A stretch of DNA of 6,173 bases from Deferribacteraceae bacterium (lineage in GTDB: Bacteria; Chrysiogenota; Deferribacteres; Deferribacterales; JAISNW01). Below the pieces are notes generated by a model. The model saw only the letters and a program-made list of their open reading frames with translations, ran no database searches and was not told where the DNA came from. The stretch spans positions 1-6,173 of the forward strand of contig JAITWF010000148.1 of the NCBI GenBank assembly GCA_031285415.1, read 5' to 3'. Positions 1 to 6,026 of the stretch are shown piece by piece (position 1 is the stretch's first letter; the number at the start of each line of letters is the position of its first letter). The position numbers and the translations under genes were made by a program.

Positions 1-732
1 CTAAACGCTGGCAAACACCTCCTTGTGGAGAAGCCGATCACTACAAACTACGATGAGGCGCAGGATCTCTTTAATATTGCGGCGCAGAAGAATCTCGTGA
101 TCCATATCGGGCATGTGGAGCGCTTCAATGGAGCGGTTCAGGAGCTTAAAAATATCGTCAACACCCCTAGATTGATAGAGGCTAGACGAGTAGGTCCTTT
201 TAATCCAAACTTTAAAAACGATAGTATCGTGCTTGATCTGATGATTCACGATATCGATATAGCTCTGAACGTTGCAGGGAAGCCTGTTGTGGCTGTTCAG
301 GCGATGGGTGCGCCAGTGTACACCTCGCTTGCAGACTACGCATCGGTGAATATCTACTTTGGCGACTCCACCACTGCGCATATCACGGCAAGCCGTATAA
401 ATCAGAATAAAGAGCGGTATATGAATGTGATACAGGATGACGCTCTGATAGTGCTTGATTATACCAATCAAGATATAAATATCACTCGAAAGGGGCAGTA
501 TCAGCATATCTTCGGCGACAAAGAGCTGAAATATAAGAATGAGTACATTCAGGAACGCCTATTTGTATACAAAGAGAATCCGCTACAGCTCGAGATTACG
601 CACTTTGTGGAGTGTGTGATCGGCAAGGCAACACGTATGGTGAGTGTGGAGCATGATCTTCGTAGCTTGCGTGTGGCACTGGAGGTCGATTCGCTGCTGC
701 TGAACGGCTGCTACGGTTGTAAAACTCTATGA
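1..732 (+). CDS. Gfo/Idh/MocA family NAD(P)-dependent sugar(-nucleotide) oxidoreductase, 3' part (5' end outside window)
   Basis: The reading frame is open from base 1 and ends at TGA 730-732, giving 243 residues. Full-length members usually have about 310-330 residues, so roughly the first 70-90, including the GxGxxG part of the Rossmann fold, lie upstream of the window. The GTG at base 25 is not a start: it codes the Val of the family's EKP motif (VEKPI, visible residues 9-13), which closes the NAD-binding domain. The C-terminal substrate-binding domain follows, with GHVERFN (37-43) and DLMIHDID (79-86). In this family the His of the latter motif (H83) is the usual active-site residue. The gene overlaps lpxI by 4 bases. 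In several Gram-negatives such oxidoreductases sit among lpx genes, and one type (GnnA) oxidises the 3-OH of UDP-GlcNAc on the way to diamino-sugar lipid A. The substrate here is inferred only from position, and no GnnB aminotransferase gene is visible. Family assignment is firm; the specific function is open. Confidence 0.9.
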   Translation, partial: LNAGKHLLVEKPITTNYDEAQDLFNIAAQKNLVIHIGHVERFNGAVQELKNIVNTPRLIEARRVGPFNPNFKNDSIVLDLMIHDIDIALNVAGKPVVAVQAMGAPVYTSLADYASVNIYFGDSTTAHITASRINQNKERYMNVIQDDALIVLDYTNQDINITRKGQYQHIFGDKELKYKNEYIQERLFVYKENPLQLEITHFVECVIGKATRMVSVEHDLRSLRVALEVDSLLLNGCYGCKTL

Positions 733-1532
733 AAACCGTTGTATTAGCTGGGATGGGACTTCTCCCCGTAGAGGCCGCCAAGAATTTGAAGGCTAGAGGG
801 GATGAGGTTCACGTCATAACCTTTGTGGAGCAGACGCAGGCCGATTTCACAGGCATTGCCGATACTGTCGTCACCTACAGCCTTGGGCAGGTAGGGAAGA
901 TTATCAAGCATATGAAGAGTGTGAAAGCGGACGCTACGATCTTCGTTGGCAAGATTGATAAATCTATCCTAGAGCGCAACTTGAAGCTCGATCTGCGAGC
1001 GTTGTGGATCCTTGCACGATTGAAAGATCGGCAGGAGGACACGATCATGCAGGCGATCGTGGATGAGGTCGAAGGGCACGGCATAAAGGTGCTATCGCAG
1101 CTAGAGGTGTTATCGACGCTTGTTGTAAAAGAGGGTGTATACTCGAAGCGCAAGCCGAATAGGAAGCAGCGAGCTGATATAAAGTTTGGCTACGAGAAGG
1201 CTCGTGGAGTGGCAGCACTCGATATAGGGCAGGTTGCGATCGTCAAAAATAAGACTATCTTTGCAATAGAGTCGATCGAGGGAACGAACGCTACGATTAA
1301 ACGTGGCGCAGAGATCTGTAGAGGCGGATTTACATTTATAAAGGTGGCAAAACCGATCGCCGAATATCGCTTCGATCTGCCAGTTATCGGTATGGAGACG
1401 CTTACAGCATTCGCCCAGAGCGGTGGAGCGGTGTTTGCCATGGAGGCGGATCTGACGCTTGTGGTGAATCTGCAAGAGTGTATTGAGTTTGCTAATGAAC
1501 ACGATTTTGTACTGATGGCATATAAGAATTAA
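729..1532 (+). CDS. lpxI: UDP-2,3-diacylglucosamine pyrophosphatase LpxI (DUF1009)
   Basis: LpxI hydrolyses UDP-2,3-diacylglucosamine to 2,3-diacylglucosamine 1-phosphate (lipid X) and UMP. This is the step before LpxB in lipid A synthesis, done by LpxH in E. coli, and it takes place at the inner face of the cytoplasmic membrane. The 267-residue length is normal. The small N-terminal domain has an AGMGLLPVEAA start (7-17), a GQVGKIIKHMK stretch (53-63) and DLRAL (88-92). The larger C-terminal domain shows RADIKFG (148-154), LDIGQ (164-168), the ESIEGTNA block (181-188) and FDLPVIG (215-221). The last block holds the Asp (D216) that probably matches the residue essential in the Caulobacter enzyme, judged by spacing only. 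ATG 729 lies inside the upstream stop (ATGA), and no Shine-Dalgarno is visible, so translation is probably coupled to the oxidoreductase. The EGTNA block reads EGTDA in the homologues I remember, a possible Asp-to-Asn change. Nothing else looks damaged. Confidence 0.93.
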   Translation: MKTVVLAGMGLLPVEAAKNLKARGDEVHVITFVEQTQADFTGIADTVVTYSLGQVGKIIKHMKSVKADATIFVGKIDKSILERNLKLDLRALWILARLKDRQEDTIMQAIVDEVEGHGIKVLSQLEVLSTLVVKEGVYSKRKPNRKQRADIKFGYEKARGVAALDIGQVAIVKNKTIFAIESIEGTNATIKRGAEICRGGFTFIKVAKPIAEYRFDLPVIGMETLTAFAQSGGAVFAMEADLTLVVNLQECIEFANEHDFVLMAYKN

Positions 1533-1547
1533 AAGTTCCACTACATA

Positions 1548-1575
1548 AATTCCCCTTCGCCAGCGAAGGGGAATT
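1548..1575. terminator. Perfect inverted repeat after lpxI, possible terminator stem
   Basis: Arms 1548-1560 and 1563-1575 are exact reverse complements (13 bases, TTCCCCTTCGC/GCGAAGGGGAA core) separated by two bases. As RNA this would form a 12-bp stem with a 4-base loop. It starts 15 bases past the lpxI stop, where an operon could end. There is no run of T after the stem on either strand, so it is not a canonical intrinsic terminator. It may instead block 3' exonucleases, act with Rho, or be an intergenic repeat. The stem is seen directly; its role is inferred. Confidence 0.5.
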
Positions 1576-1588
1576 AAAGAATATAGAT

Positions 1589-1592
1589 GGGG
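1589..1592 (+). promoter_or_regulatory. Ribosome binding site (GGGG) deciding the TTG start of the prepilin peptidase
   Basis: The GGGG run in GATGGGGTATCG lies 5 bases before TTG 1598, an acceptable though imperfect Shine-Dalgarno. The ATG at 1587 is in another frame and meets a stop after four codons, so it cannot serve. No in-frame ATG or GTG lies between the hairpin and 1598, and the conserved N-terminal hydrophobic segment begins right at 1598. Confidence 0.5.
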
Positions 1593-1597
1593 TATCG

Positions 1598-2347
1598 TTG
1601 ATCTACGCAGTTATCGCCCTACTAGGGCTAATCTTTGGCAGCTTTATGAACGTGTTGATCTATCGGATCCCACGTGGTGAGAGCATTGTCTCTCCAGCTT
1701 CGCACTGTCCAAAGTGCAATAAAAAGTTGAGTTGGTACTCTAATATTCCGATAGTTAGCTTTATATTACAGAGGGGCAGGTGTCGGAATTGCGGAGAGTC
1801 AATATCGATACGGTATCCGATAGTAGAGCTACTCACCTCCCTCGTCTTTGTCTTGATCTTTTTGCAAAGTGGGGGTACTGTTGAGTCGATAAAGTATTGC
1901 GTAATGGCGTTTTTGTTGATGGCGGCAGCGTTTACAGATCTTTTTACATCGCAAGACGCTGAAAACTTCCCCGAGGGGGGCGTGATACCAGATATCTACT
2001 CCGTCGGTGGTGTTTTAATCGCCTATATATGGGCGTTTTACGATGGCAACCTCTACGATTCCCTTGCAGGGAGCGGTACAGGCGTGTTTATACTGTTAAT
2101 TCCAGCCGTCCTCTATCAGCTGATACGAAAGCGTGAGGGGCTAGGGTTAGGAGATATATTCCTTATGGGGATGGTCGGAAGTTTCCTTGGAAGCTACGCC
2201 GTCGTTTGGGTGCTATGCGCCGCCTCTATTATAGGGCTTGTAATAGGGTTTGGGGTGCTACTAAAGACTAAAGAGCGCAACTATAGATTGCCCTTTGCGC
2301 CGATGATAGCAGCTGGTTCTTTACTATATATATTTATGGAGCTTTAA
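1598..2347 (+). CDS. pilD: Type IV prepilin leader peptidase / N-methyltransferase (A24 family)
   Basis: This inner-membrane aspartic protease cuts the leader from type IV prepilins or type II secretion pseudopilins and N-methylates the new first residue. The protein has 249 residues from a TTG start. Its N-terminal domain (DiscB) is typical: GSFMNVLIYRIPRGES (14-29), then two zinc-type pairs CPKC (37-40) and CRNC (62-65), then SIRYPIVELLT (70-80). About seven to eight hydrophobic segments follow. The two expected catalytic aspartates are present: D114 in FTDLF and D186 in GLGD. Two things are odd. First, about ten extra residues (115-130) separate D114 from the IPD motif (D132), where family members usually have only about seven between the two aspartates. 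Second, the usual Lys of GxGDxK is Phe (GLGDIFLM). The stop overlaps the tyrS start by one base. No pilin gene is in the window, so pilus and type II secretion roles cannot be told apart. Confidence 0.92.
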   Translation: MIYAVIALLGLIFGSFMNVLIYRIPRGESIVSPASHCPKCNKKLSWYSNIPIVSFILQRGRCRNCGESISIRYPIVELLTSLVFVLIFLQSGGTVESIKYCVMAFLLMAAAFTDLFTSQDAENFPEGGVIPDIYSVGGVLIAYIWAFYDGNLYDSLAGSGTGVFILLIPAVLYQLIRKREGLGLGDIFLMGMVGSFLGSYAVVWVLCAASIIGLVIGFGVLLKTKERNYRLPFAPMIAAGSLLYIFMEL

Positions 2348-3519
2348 TGTTAGAGCTATTGAAACGAGGCACAGACGAGATTATTTCAGAGGGTGAGCTA
2401 CTTGCGAAGCTCAAAGAGGATCGACCGCTGACTGTGAAGGCAGGGTTCGACCCAACCGCTCCAGACTTGCATTTAGGGCATACCGTCCTACTACAGAAGA
2501 TGAAGCACTTTCAGCAGCTTGGGCATAATGTGACGTTCCTGATCGGCGATTTTACAGGGATGATCGGCGACCCTAGCGGTAAATCAGATACTCGCAAACC
2601 GCTTACCTATGAAGAGGTGTTGAAAAACGCCGAAACATACAAAGAGCAGGTATTTAAAATATTAGATCCTGAGAAGACTACTATCGGATTTAACTCTAAG
2701 TGGCTCGAGACGCTCGGCACCAGCGGTATGCTAAAACTTGCCGCACAGATGACAGTTGCACAGATGCTCGTACGAGACGATTTTGAGAAGAGATATCGTG
2801 AAAATCGCCCGATAGGCATTCATGAGTTTATGTATCCGCTTATGCAGGGGTACGATTCAGTTGCAATGAAGGCGGATGTAGAGCTTGGCGGCACCGACCA
2901 GAAGTTTAACCTCCTTGTGGGCAGAGAGCTACAGAGGGCGGCAGGGCAGAAGCCGCAGGTGGTGATCACTGTGCCTATTCTAGAGGGGCTTGACGGCGTT
3001 CAGAAGATGTCGAAGTCGCTTGGAAACTACGTTGGGATAAACGAATCGCCAGCCGATATGTTTGGCAAGCTGATGTCTATCACAGACGACCTGATGTTTC
3101 GATACTACACCCTCCTAAGCGATAAGTCGCTTGTGGAGATAGGTAAATTGAAATCCGATATAGCCTCTGGTGCATTTCACCCAATGGAGGCGAAGAAAGG
3201 TCTGGCATACGAGATGGTTCATCGCTATCATGGGCAGGAGAGAGCGAAGGAGGCTCGAGAGGGCTTCGAGCAGATCTTCTCTCGTCGTGAAAATCCAGAT
3301 GATATGCCCGAATACCGCTATACCGATGGGCAGACGCTCGTTGATATAATAATCGCCCTAAACTTCTCCCCATCTAGAAATGAGGCGAGAAGGCTTGCAG
3401 AGCAGGGGGGCGTCTATATAGATGGCGAAAAGGTGGCGGATATTATGATCGCACCACCGAAACAAGAGTTTGTACTGCGTGTCGGCAAGAGAAAATTTGC
3501 CAAGATTACAAAAAGCTAA
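2347..3519 (+). CDS. tyrS: Tyrosyl-tRNA synthetase (TyrRS, TyrZ-like subclass)
   Basis: This cytosolic class I synthetase charges tRNA-Tyr with tyrosine using ATP and is normally a homodimer. The 390-residue length fits the TyrZ-like bacterial form, which is slightly shorter than the E. coli type. The HIGH signature appears as HLGH (42-45) after KAGFDPTAPDL. The tyrosine pocket shows YDSVAMKADVELGGTDQ (169-185), and the ATP loop is an intact KMSKS (220-224). A C-terminal S4-type RNA-binding domain covers about residues 329-388 (SPSRNEARRL, GGVYIDGEKV). ATG 2347 shares its A with the upstream TAA stop. A good Shine-Dalgarno, GGAG at 2338-2341, lies 5 bases before it, inside the last codons of the peptidase gene. 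Co-transcription with the genes on both sides is likely. No T-box leader is possible, because there is no untranslated gap. Nothing is missing from the catalytic core. Confidence 0.97.
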   Translation: MLELLKRGTDEIISEGELLAKLKEDRPLTVKAGFDPTAPDLHLGHTVLLQKMKHFQQLGHNVTFLIGDFTGMIGDPSGKSDTRKPLTYEEVLKNAETYKEQVFKILDPEKTTIGFNSKWLETLGTSGMLKLAAQMTVAQMLVRDDFEKRYRENRPIGIHEFMYPLMQGYDSVAMKADVELGGTDQKFNLLVGRELQRAAGQKPQVVITVPILEGLDGVQKMSKSLGNYVGINESPADMFGKLMSITDDLMFRYYTLLSDKSLVEIGKLKSDIASGAFHPMEAKKGLAYEMVHRYHGQERAKEAREGFEQIFSRRENPDDMPEYRYTDGQTLVDIIIALNFSPSRNEARRLAEQGGVYIDGEKVADIMIAPPKQEFVLRVGKRKFAKITKS

Positions 3520-3520
3520 G

Positions 3521-3527
3521 AGGAAGG
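3521..3527 (+). promoter_or_regulatory. Strong Shine-Dalgarno (AGGAAGG) setting the DUF1015 start
   Basis: AGGAAGG lies just after the tyrS stop and 5 bases before ATG 3533. The frame is open further upstream to about 3470, but that stretch overlaps the end of the tyrS S4 domain. Its 21 extra residues are unlike the family, whose N terminus matches MAIVRPFKGVRYN. The ATG at 3533 is therefore the start. Confidence 0.8.
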
Positions 3528-3532
3528 CTATA

Positions 3533-4786
3533 ATGGCTATTGTTAGACCGTTCAAGGGAGTCCGCTACAATCTAGAGAAGGTACTGTTAAAGCAGGTAAT
3601 AGCACCACCTTACGACGTTATATCAAACGAATATCGTGCGAACCTTGTGAATCGTTCGGCGTATAACGTTGTAAATATCGACCTGCCTATCGGCGAAGAT
3701 AGATACGTTCATGCGGCGCAGCTATACCAGAGCTGGCTTCAAGACAAGGTACTTATAAAGGAGCAGACTCCATCGCTATATATGTACGAACAGGAGTATG
3801 AATACGGTGGCAAATCGTATATCCGTACAGGGTTTATAGGGCTTTTGCACCTAGAAGATTTTGGCAAAGGCACGGTATTTCCTCATGAAAAAACCCTCGC
3901 AGGCCCCAAGAAAGATCGCTACGATCTTATGCTTGAGTGCAAGGCGAACTTTAGCCAGATCTTCGGGCTATACCTCGACCCAACCTCTCAGCTGAACCCT
4001 ATCTTTGACGACTGTCACGAGGGGATGCCGATCGCCTCCGCAATGGACGATGATAAGGTGAAGCATACTATATGGCCTATAAACGACCCTGAATCTGTGA
4101 ATGCGATTCAGAATTTTATGAAAGATAAGGCTATCTATATCGCTGATGGTCACCACCGATATGAGACCGCCCTGATGTATCGAGACACTATGCGCAAGAA
4201 GAACAACGACGATCCAGCCGAGGCGAAGCCATACGACTATGTGATGATGATGTTTGTGAACTTCTACGATCCAGGTCTGATGGTGTTCCCAACGCATAGA
4301 GCTGTGGATATCCCTGCCGATTTTGATATGGCTGGATTCAAAGCTAAACTATCGCAAACGTTCAGCATTACACCGCTTGCAGGGCTCGACGCTATCGACT
4401 CGTTCCTAGCAGAACACAAAGATCCAGGCACGATCGCTATGGTCACACAGGATGGAATCTTTGGACTTCTGATAAACCAAGAGCTTCTAGAGTCCCTCCA
4501 CCCAGTATATCGCAATATCGACACGTATCTCTTGCAGAAGAATATAATGGAGTCGTATCTAGGTATTCCAGAGGAGCAGATCCTTGCGAAGAAGGGGATA
4601 CACTTCTATCAGCAGCCGAATGAGGTGAAAGATTTCGTGGATGCGAATAGTGGGATCGGCTTTATCCTGAAGAGCGTCGATGTGGATACGATCAGAAAGG
4701 TGTCTGAATCGGGGCTTGTTATGCCGCAGAAGTCGACCTATTTTTATCCGAAGCTGGCGACAGGATTGTTAATTAACGACATATAA
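3533..4786 (+). CDS. DUF1015 family protein (COG4198), function unsettled
   Basis: The 417-residue cytosolic protein is full length for the DUF1015 family, with no signal peptide or membrane segment. Family motifs run in order: IVRPFKGVRYN (3-13), APPYDVIS (24-31), FPHEKT (116-121), IADGHHRYETAL (203-214), and a C-terminal MPQKSTYFYPKLATG block (397-411). The family is widespread in anaerobes and thermophiles and I know of no firmly established biochemical role. The conserved DGHHR core resembles the box found in ParB/sulfiredoxin-fold proteins, which include the archaeal free-serine kinase SerK. That suggests a phosphoryl-transfer or nucleotide-binding role, but only as inference from a short motif. 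The gene follows tyrS by 13 bases with its own strong ribosome binding site and probably ends that transcription unit. The serA/serC genes that I recall beside some homologues are not present here. Family call is firm; function unknown. Confidence 0.9.
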   Translation: MAIVRPFKGVRYNLEKVLLKQVIAPPYDVISNEYRANLVNRSAYNVVNIDLPIGEDRYVHAAQLYQSWLQDKVLIKEQTPSLYMYEQEYEYGGKSYIRTGFIGLLHLEDFGKGTVFPHEKTLAGPKKDRYDLMLECKANFSQIFGLYLDPTSQLNPIFDDCHEGMPIASAMDDDKVKHTIWPINDPESVNAIQNFMKDKAIYIADGHHRYETALMYRDTMRKKNNDDPAEAKPYDYVMMMFVNFYDPGLMVFPTHRAVDIPADFDMAGFKAKLSQTFSITPLAGLDAIDSFLAEHKDPGTIAMVTQDGIFGLLINQELLESLHPVYRNIDTYLLQKNIMESYLGIPEEQILAKKGIHFYQQPNEVKDFVDANSGIGFILKSVDVDTIRKVSESGLVMPQKSTYFYPKLATGLLINDI

Positions 4787-4791
4787 GTCAC

Positions 4792-4823
4792 TGGAAGGGG
4801 CAACCAATGGGTTCCCCTTTCCA
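4792..4823. terminator. Bulged hairpin between convergent genes, likely transcription end
   Basis: The strand folds as TGGAAGGGG-c-AACC, loop AATG, then GGTTCCCCTT-t-CCA: 13 base pairs with two single-base bulges (C4801 and T4820). It begins 6 bases after the DUF1015 stop (TAA 4784-4786) and lies between converging genes, so it may serve both directions. It is followed on the + strand by a pyrimidine tract (to 4838) rich in C, not a clean T run. It shares the GAAGGGG/CCCCTT core with the stem after lpxI. Confidence 0.5.
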
Positions 4824-4851
4824 CCTTCCCCTTCCTTTGGGGATTCGCTAT

Positions 4852-4873
4852 GGCGGCGCATGTCCGCCTGCGC
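4852..4873. repeat. Nested GC-rich inverted repeats before the DUF167 stop
   Basis: GGCGG (4852-4856) pairs with CCGCC (4864-4868), and GCGCA (4856-4860) pairs with TGCGC (4869-4873). The two stems overlap and exclude each other as simple hairpins. The element lies 6 bases beyond the stop of the minus-strand gene, so it could be a termination stem for that strand, but no T run accompanies it on that strand. The stems are short and chance is possible. Confidence 0.3.
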
Positions 4874-4878
4874 TTAAC

Positions 4879-5130
4879 TTACTTGAATGGGCTAATATCT
4901 ACCTCATACCGATCATCTATCTCAACCGTCTTAACTCTAGACTTTTCGCCGTTCACTAATTTGACAGCCGACTTGGGCAGATCTAAAAGCTCCGCCACAA
5001 ACTCTACTACAGCTTTATTTGCGGCTCCCTCCACAGGGGGGGCTTTGATTCGCAGCTTCACGTGTCCATCGTGCATGCCAGCGATCTCTGTCTTGCGTGC
5101 GCCAGGCTGCACATAGAGCGTTATCTTCAC
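4879..5130 (-). CDS. yggU: DUF167/YggU family small protein
   Basis: This small cytosolic protein belongs to the DUF167 (YggU, COG1872) family, whose structure is known but whose function is not. The hallmark stretches are all present: VQPGARKTEI (7-16), LRIKAPPVEGAANKA (26-40) and the GEKSR loop (61-65). The protein has 83 residues, slightly short against about 90-100 for many members. I chose GTG 5130 as the start. It overlaps the metF stop as GTGA, and the family homology begins at KITLYVQPG directly after it. A longer frame reaching 5220 exists, but its extra 30 residues are merely metF read in another frame. There is no clear Shine-Dalgarno, so translation is probably coupled to metF, its operon partner. 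DUF167 genes often sit beside unrelated housekeeping genes, so the pairing says little about function. Confidence 0.9.
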   Translation of the reverse strand: MKITLYVQPGARKTEIAGMHDGHVKLRIKAPPVEGAANKAVVEFVAELLDLPKSAVKLVNGEKSRVKTVEIDDRYEVDISPFK

Positions 5131-5966
5131 AGCTGCCGAAGCACGTCGATCACGCTTGAGGAGCGGTTTAACGTATAGTAGTGAATCCCTGCCGTCTTTT
5201 GGGCGATAAGATCCTGACACTGGTAGATAGCGTGCTCCACGCCGATCTTTATCGCATCCTCTGGCGAGGCTTTCTCTAGCCGTGATAGCAGTTTATCAGG
5301 GATCGTTGCCCCACACATCTGTGTAAAGCGTACCACCTGTGAATAGCCCACGATAGGCATAATTCCAGCGACGATCGGTATATCGATCTGTAGCTTTGCC
5401 GCACTATCACGGAATCTATAGAGAAGCTCATTGTCAAAGAATAGCTGTGTGATGATAAAATCGGCTCCAGCGTCGACCTTCCGTTTAAGGTTATCCATAT
5501 CAGTTTTCAGATCGACCGCCTGCGTGTGCTTTTCAGGATATCCTGCGACGCCTATCGACATATCTCCGTGCGTATCGTGGATATATTGCACCATCTCATT
5601 GGCATACTTAAAGTGCGACTTCACACTTCCCTCTTTCGGTGGGTCGCCACGAAGTGCCAGCACATTGTCGATCCCTGCCGCCTGCATCTGTGTACAGATC
5701 CTATCAATATCATCGGGGTCGTTTCCGTAGCAGGTGAGGTGCATCATAGTGGTAAACTTATATTGATCTTGTATAAGTTTCGTCCAGTTAAAGGTCTTTT
5801 CGCCGCTAGAGCCGCCTGCCCCATAGGTGATCGATACGAAATCTGGGTTCAGCTTCGCCAAGCTCTCTATCGTATCAAATAACACCGCCTCCTGCGCACT
5901 CTCTTTAGGAGGGAAAAATTCAAATGATGTAGTCTGTTTTTCTTTTAAAATGTTGTTTATATTCAT
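5127..5966 (-). CDS. metF: 5,10-methylenetetrahydrofolate reductase
   Basis: MetF is a cytosolic FAD enzyme that reduces 5,10-methylene-THF to 5-methyl-THF, the methyl donor for methionine synthase. From ATG 5966 the protein has 279 residues, a little shorter than E. coli MetF. The (beta/alpha)8 barrel motifs are intact: SFEFFPPK (14-21), with E16 matching the catalytic Glu28 of E. coli; ITYGAGGSS (46-54); MHLTC (75-79); LALRGDPP (103-110), where D108 matches Asp120 with the same 92-residue spacing; AGYPEKH (141-147); ITQLFFD (172-178), with the substrate-binding Gln at 174; and the C-terminal GIHYYTLNRS (260-269). The frame continues upstream to a TTG at 6002, but those 12 residues are not family-like and lie in the promoter gap, so ATG 5966 is preferred. 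The ribosome binding site is weak. It leads a two-gene unit with the DUF167 gene. No SAM or cobalamin riboswitch fits in the short leader. Confidence 0.96.
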   Translation of the reverse strand: MNINNILKEKQTTSFEFFPPKESAQEAVLFDTIESLAKLNPDFVSITYGAGGSSGEKTFNWTKLIQDQYKFTTMMHLTCYGNDPDDIDRICTQMQAAGIDNVLALRGDPPKEGSVKSHFKYANEMVQYIHDTHGDMSIGVAGYPEKHTQAVDLKTDMDNLKRKVDAGADFIITQLFFDNELLYRFRDSAAKLQIDIPIVAGIMPIVGYSQVVRFTQMCGATIPDKLLSRLEKASPEDAIKIGVEHAIYQCQDLIAQKTAGIHYYTLNRSSSVIDVLRQL

Positions 5967-6026
5967 AATTGCCACGATAGCAATAATTAGAATTGACTGC
6001 AAGATATTTTTAGTTTACGTTGCACG
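5967..6026. promoter_or_regulatory. Divergent promoter gap between metF and the membrane-protein gene
   Basis: The 60 bases between the two divergent starts are AT-rich and must hold promoters for both genes. On the minus strand TTGCAG (6002-5997) and TATCGT (5979-5974) are 17 bases apart and could be a weak -35/-10 pair for metF. On the plus strand TTGACT (5993-5998) resembles a -35, but only a poor -10 (TACGTT, 6016-6021) follows at 17 bases. Both choices would give almost leaderless transcripts, in line with weak ribosome binding sites on both sides. No repeat clear enough to call an operator was seen. The sites are guesses; the gap itself is certain. Confidence 0.3.

Noticed and set aside
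1..507. Long minus-strand open frame opposite the oxidoreductase gene
   Set aside because: It has no recognisable domain and lies entirely over a clear Gfo/Idh/MocA coding region.
1110..1541. Minus-strand frame of 143 residues opposite lpxI
   Set aside because: Shadow of lpxI; it is rich in Cys, Arg and Ser with no family features.
1580..1597. Possible -10 box (TATAGA) before the prepilin peptidase gene
   Set aside because: No acceptable -35 exists at the right distance; that place is taken by the inverted repeat.
3080..3373. Minus-strand frame opposite tyrS
   Set aside because: The Arg/Ser/Pro-rich translation is typical of an antisense shadow, and the tyrS motifs are intact on the other strand.
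3470..3532. Longer N-terminus for the DUF1015 protein, overlapping tyrS
   Set aside because: The extra residues are tyrS sequence read in another frame, and a strong Shine-Dalgarno directly precedes ATG 3533.
4850..5116. Plus-strand frame over the DUF167 gene
   Set aside because: Ser/Thr-rich shadow; the minus strand encodes the conserved DUF167 motifs.
5131..5220. Longer N-terminus for the DUF167 protein
   Set aside because: The extra 30 residues lie inside the metF 3' end, and the homology starts right after GTG 5130.
5967..6026. SAM or cobalamin riboswitch upstream of metF
   Set aside because: The gap is only 60 bases and has no conserved riboswitch core.
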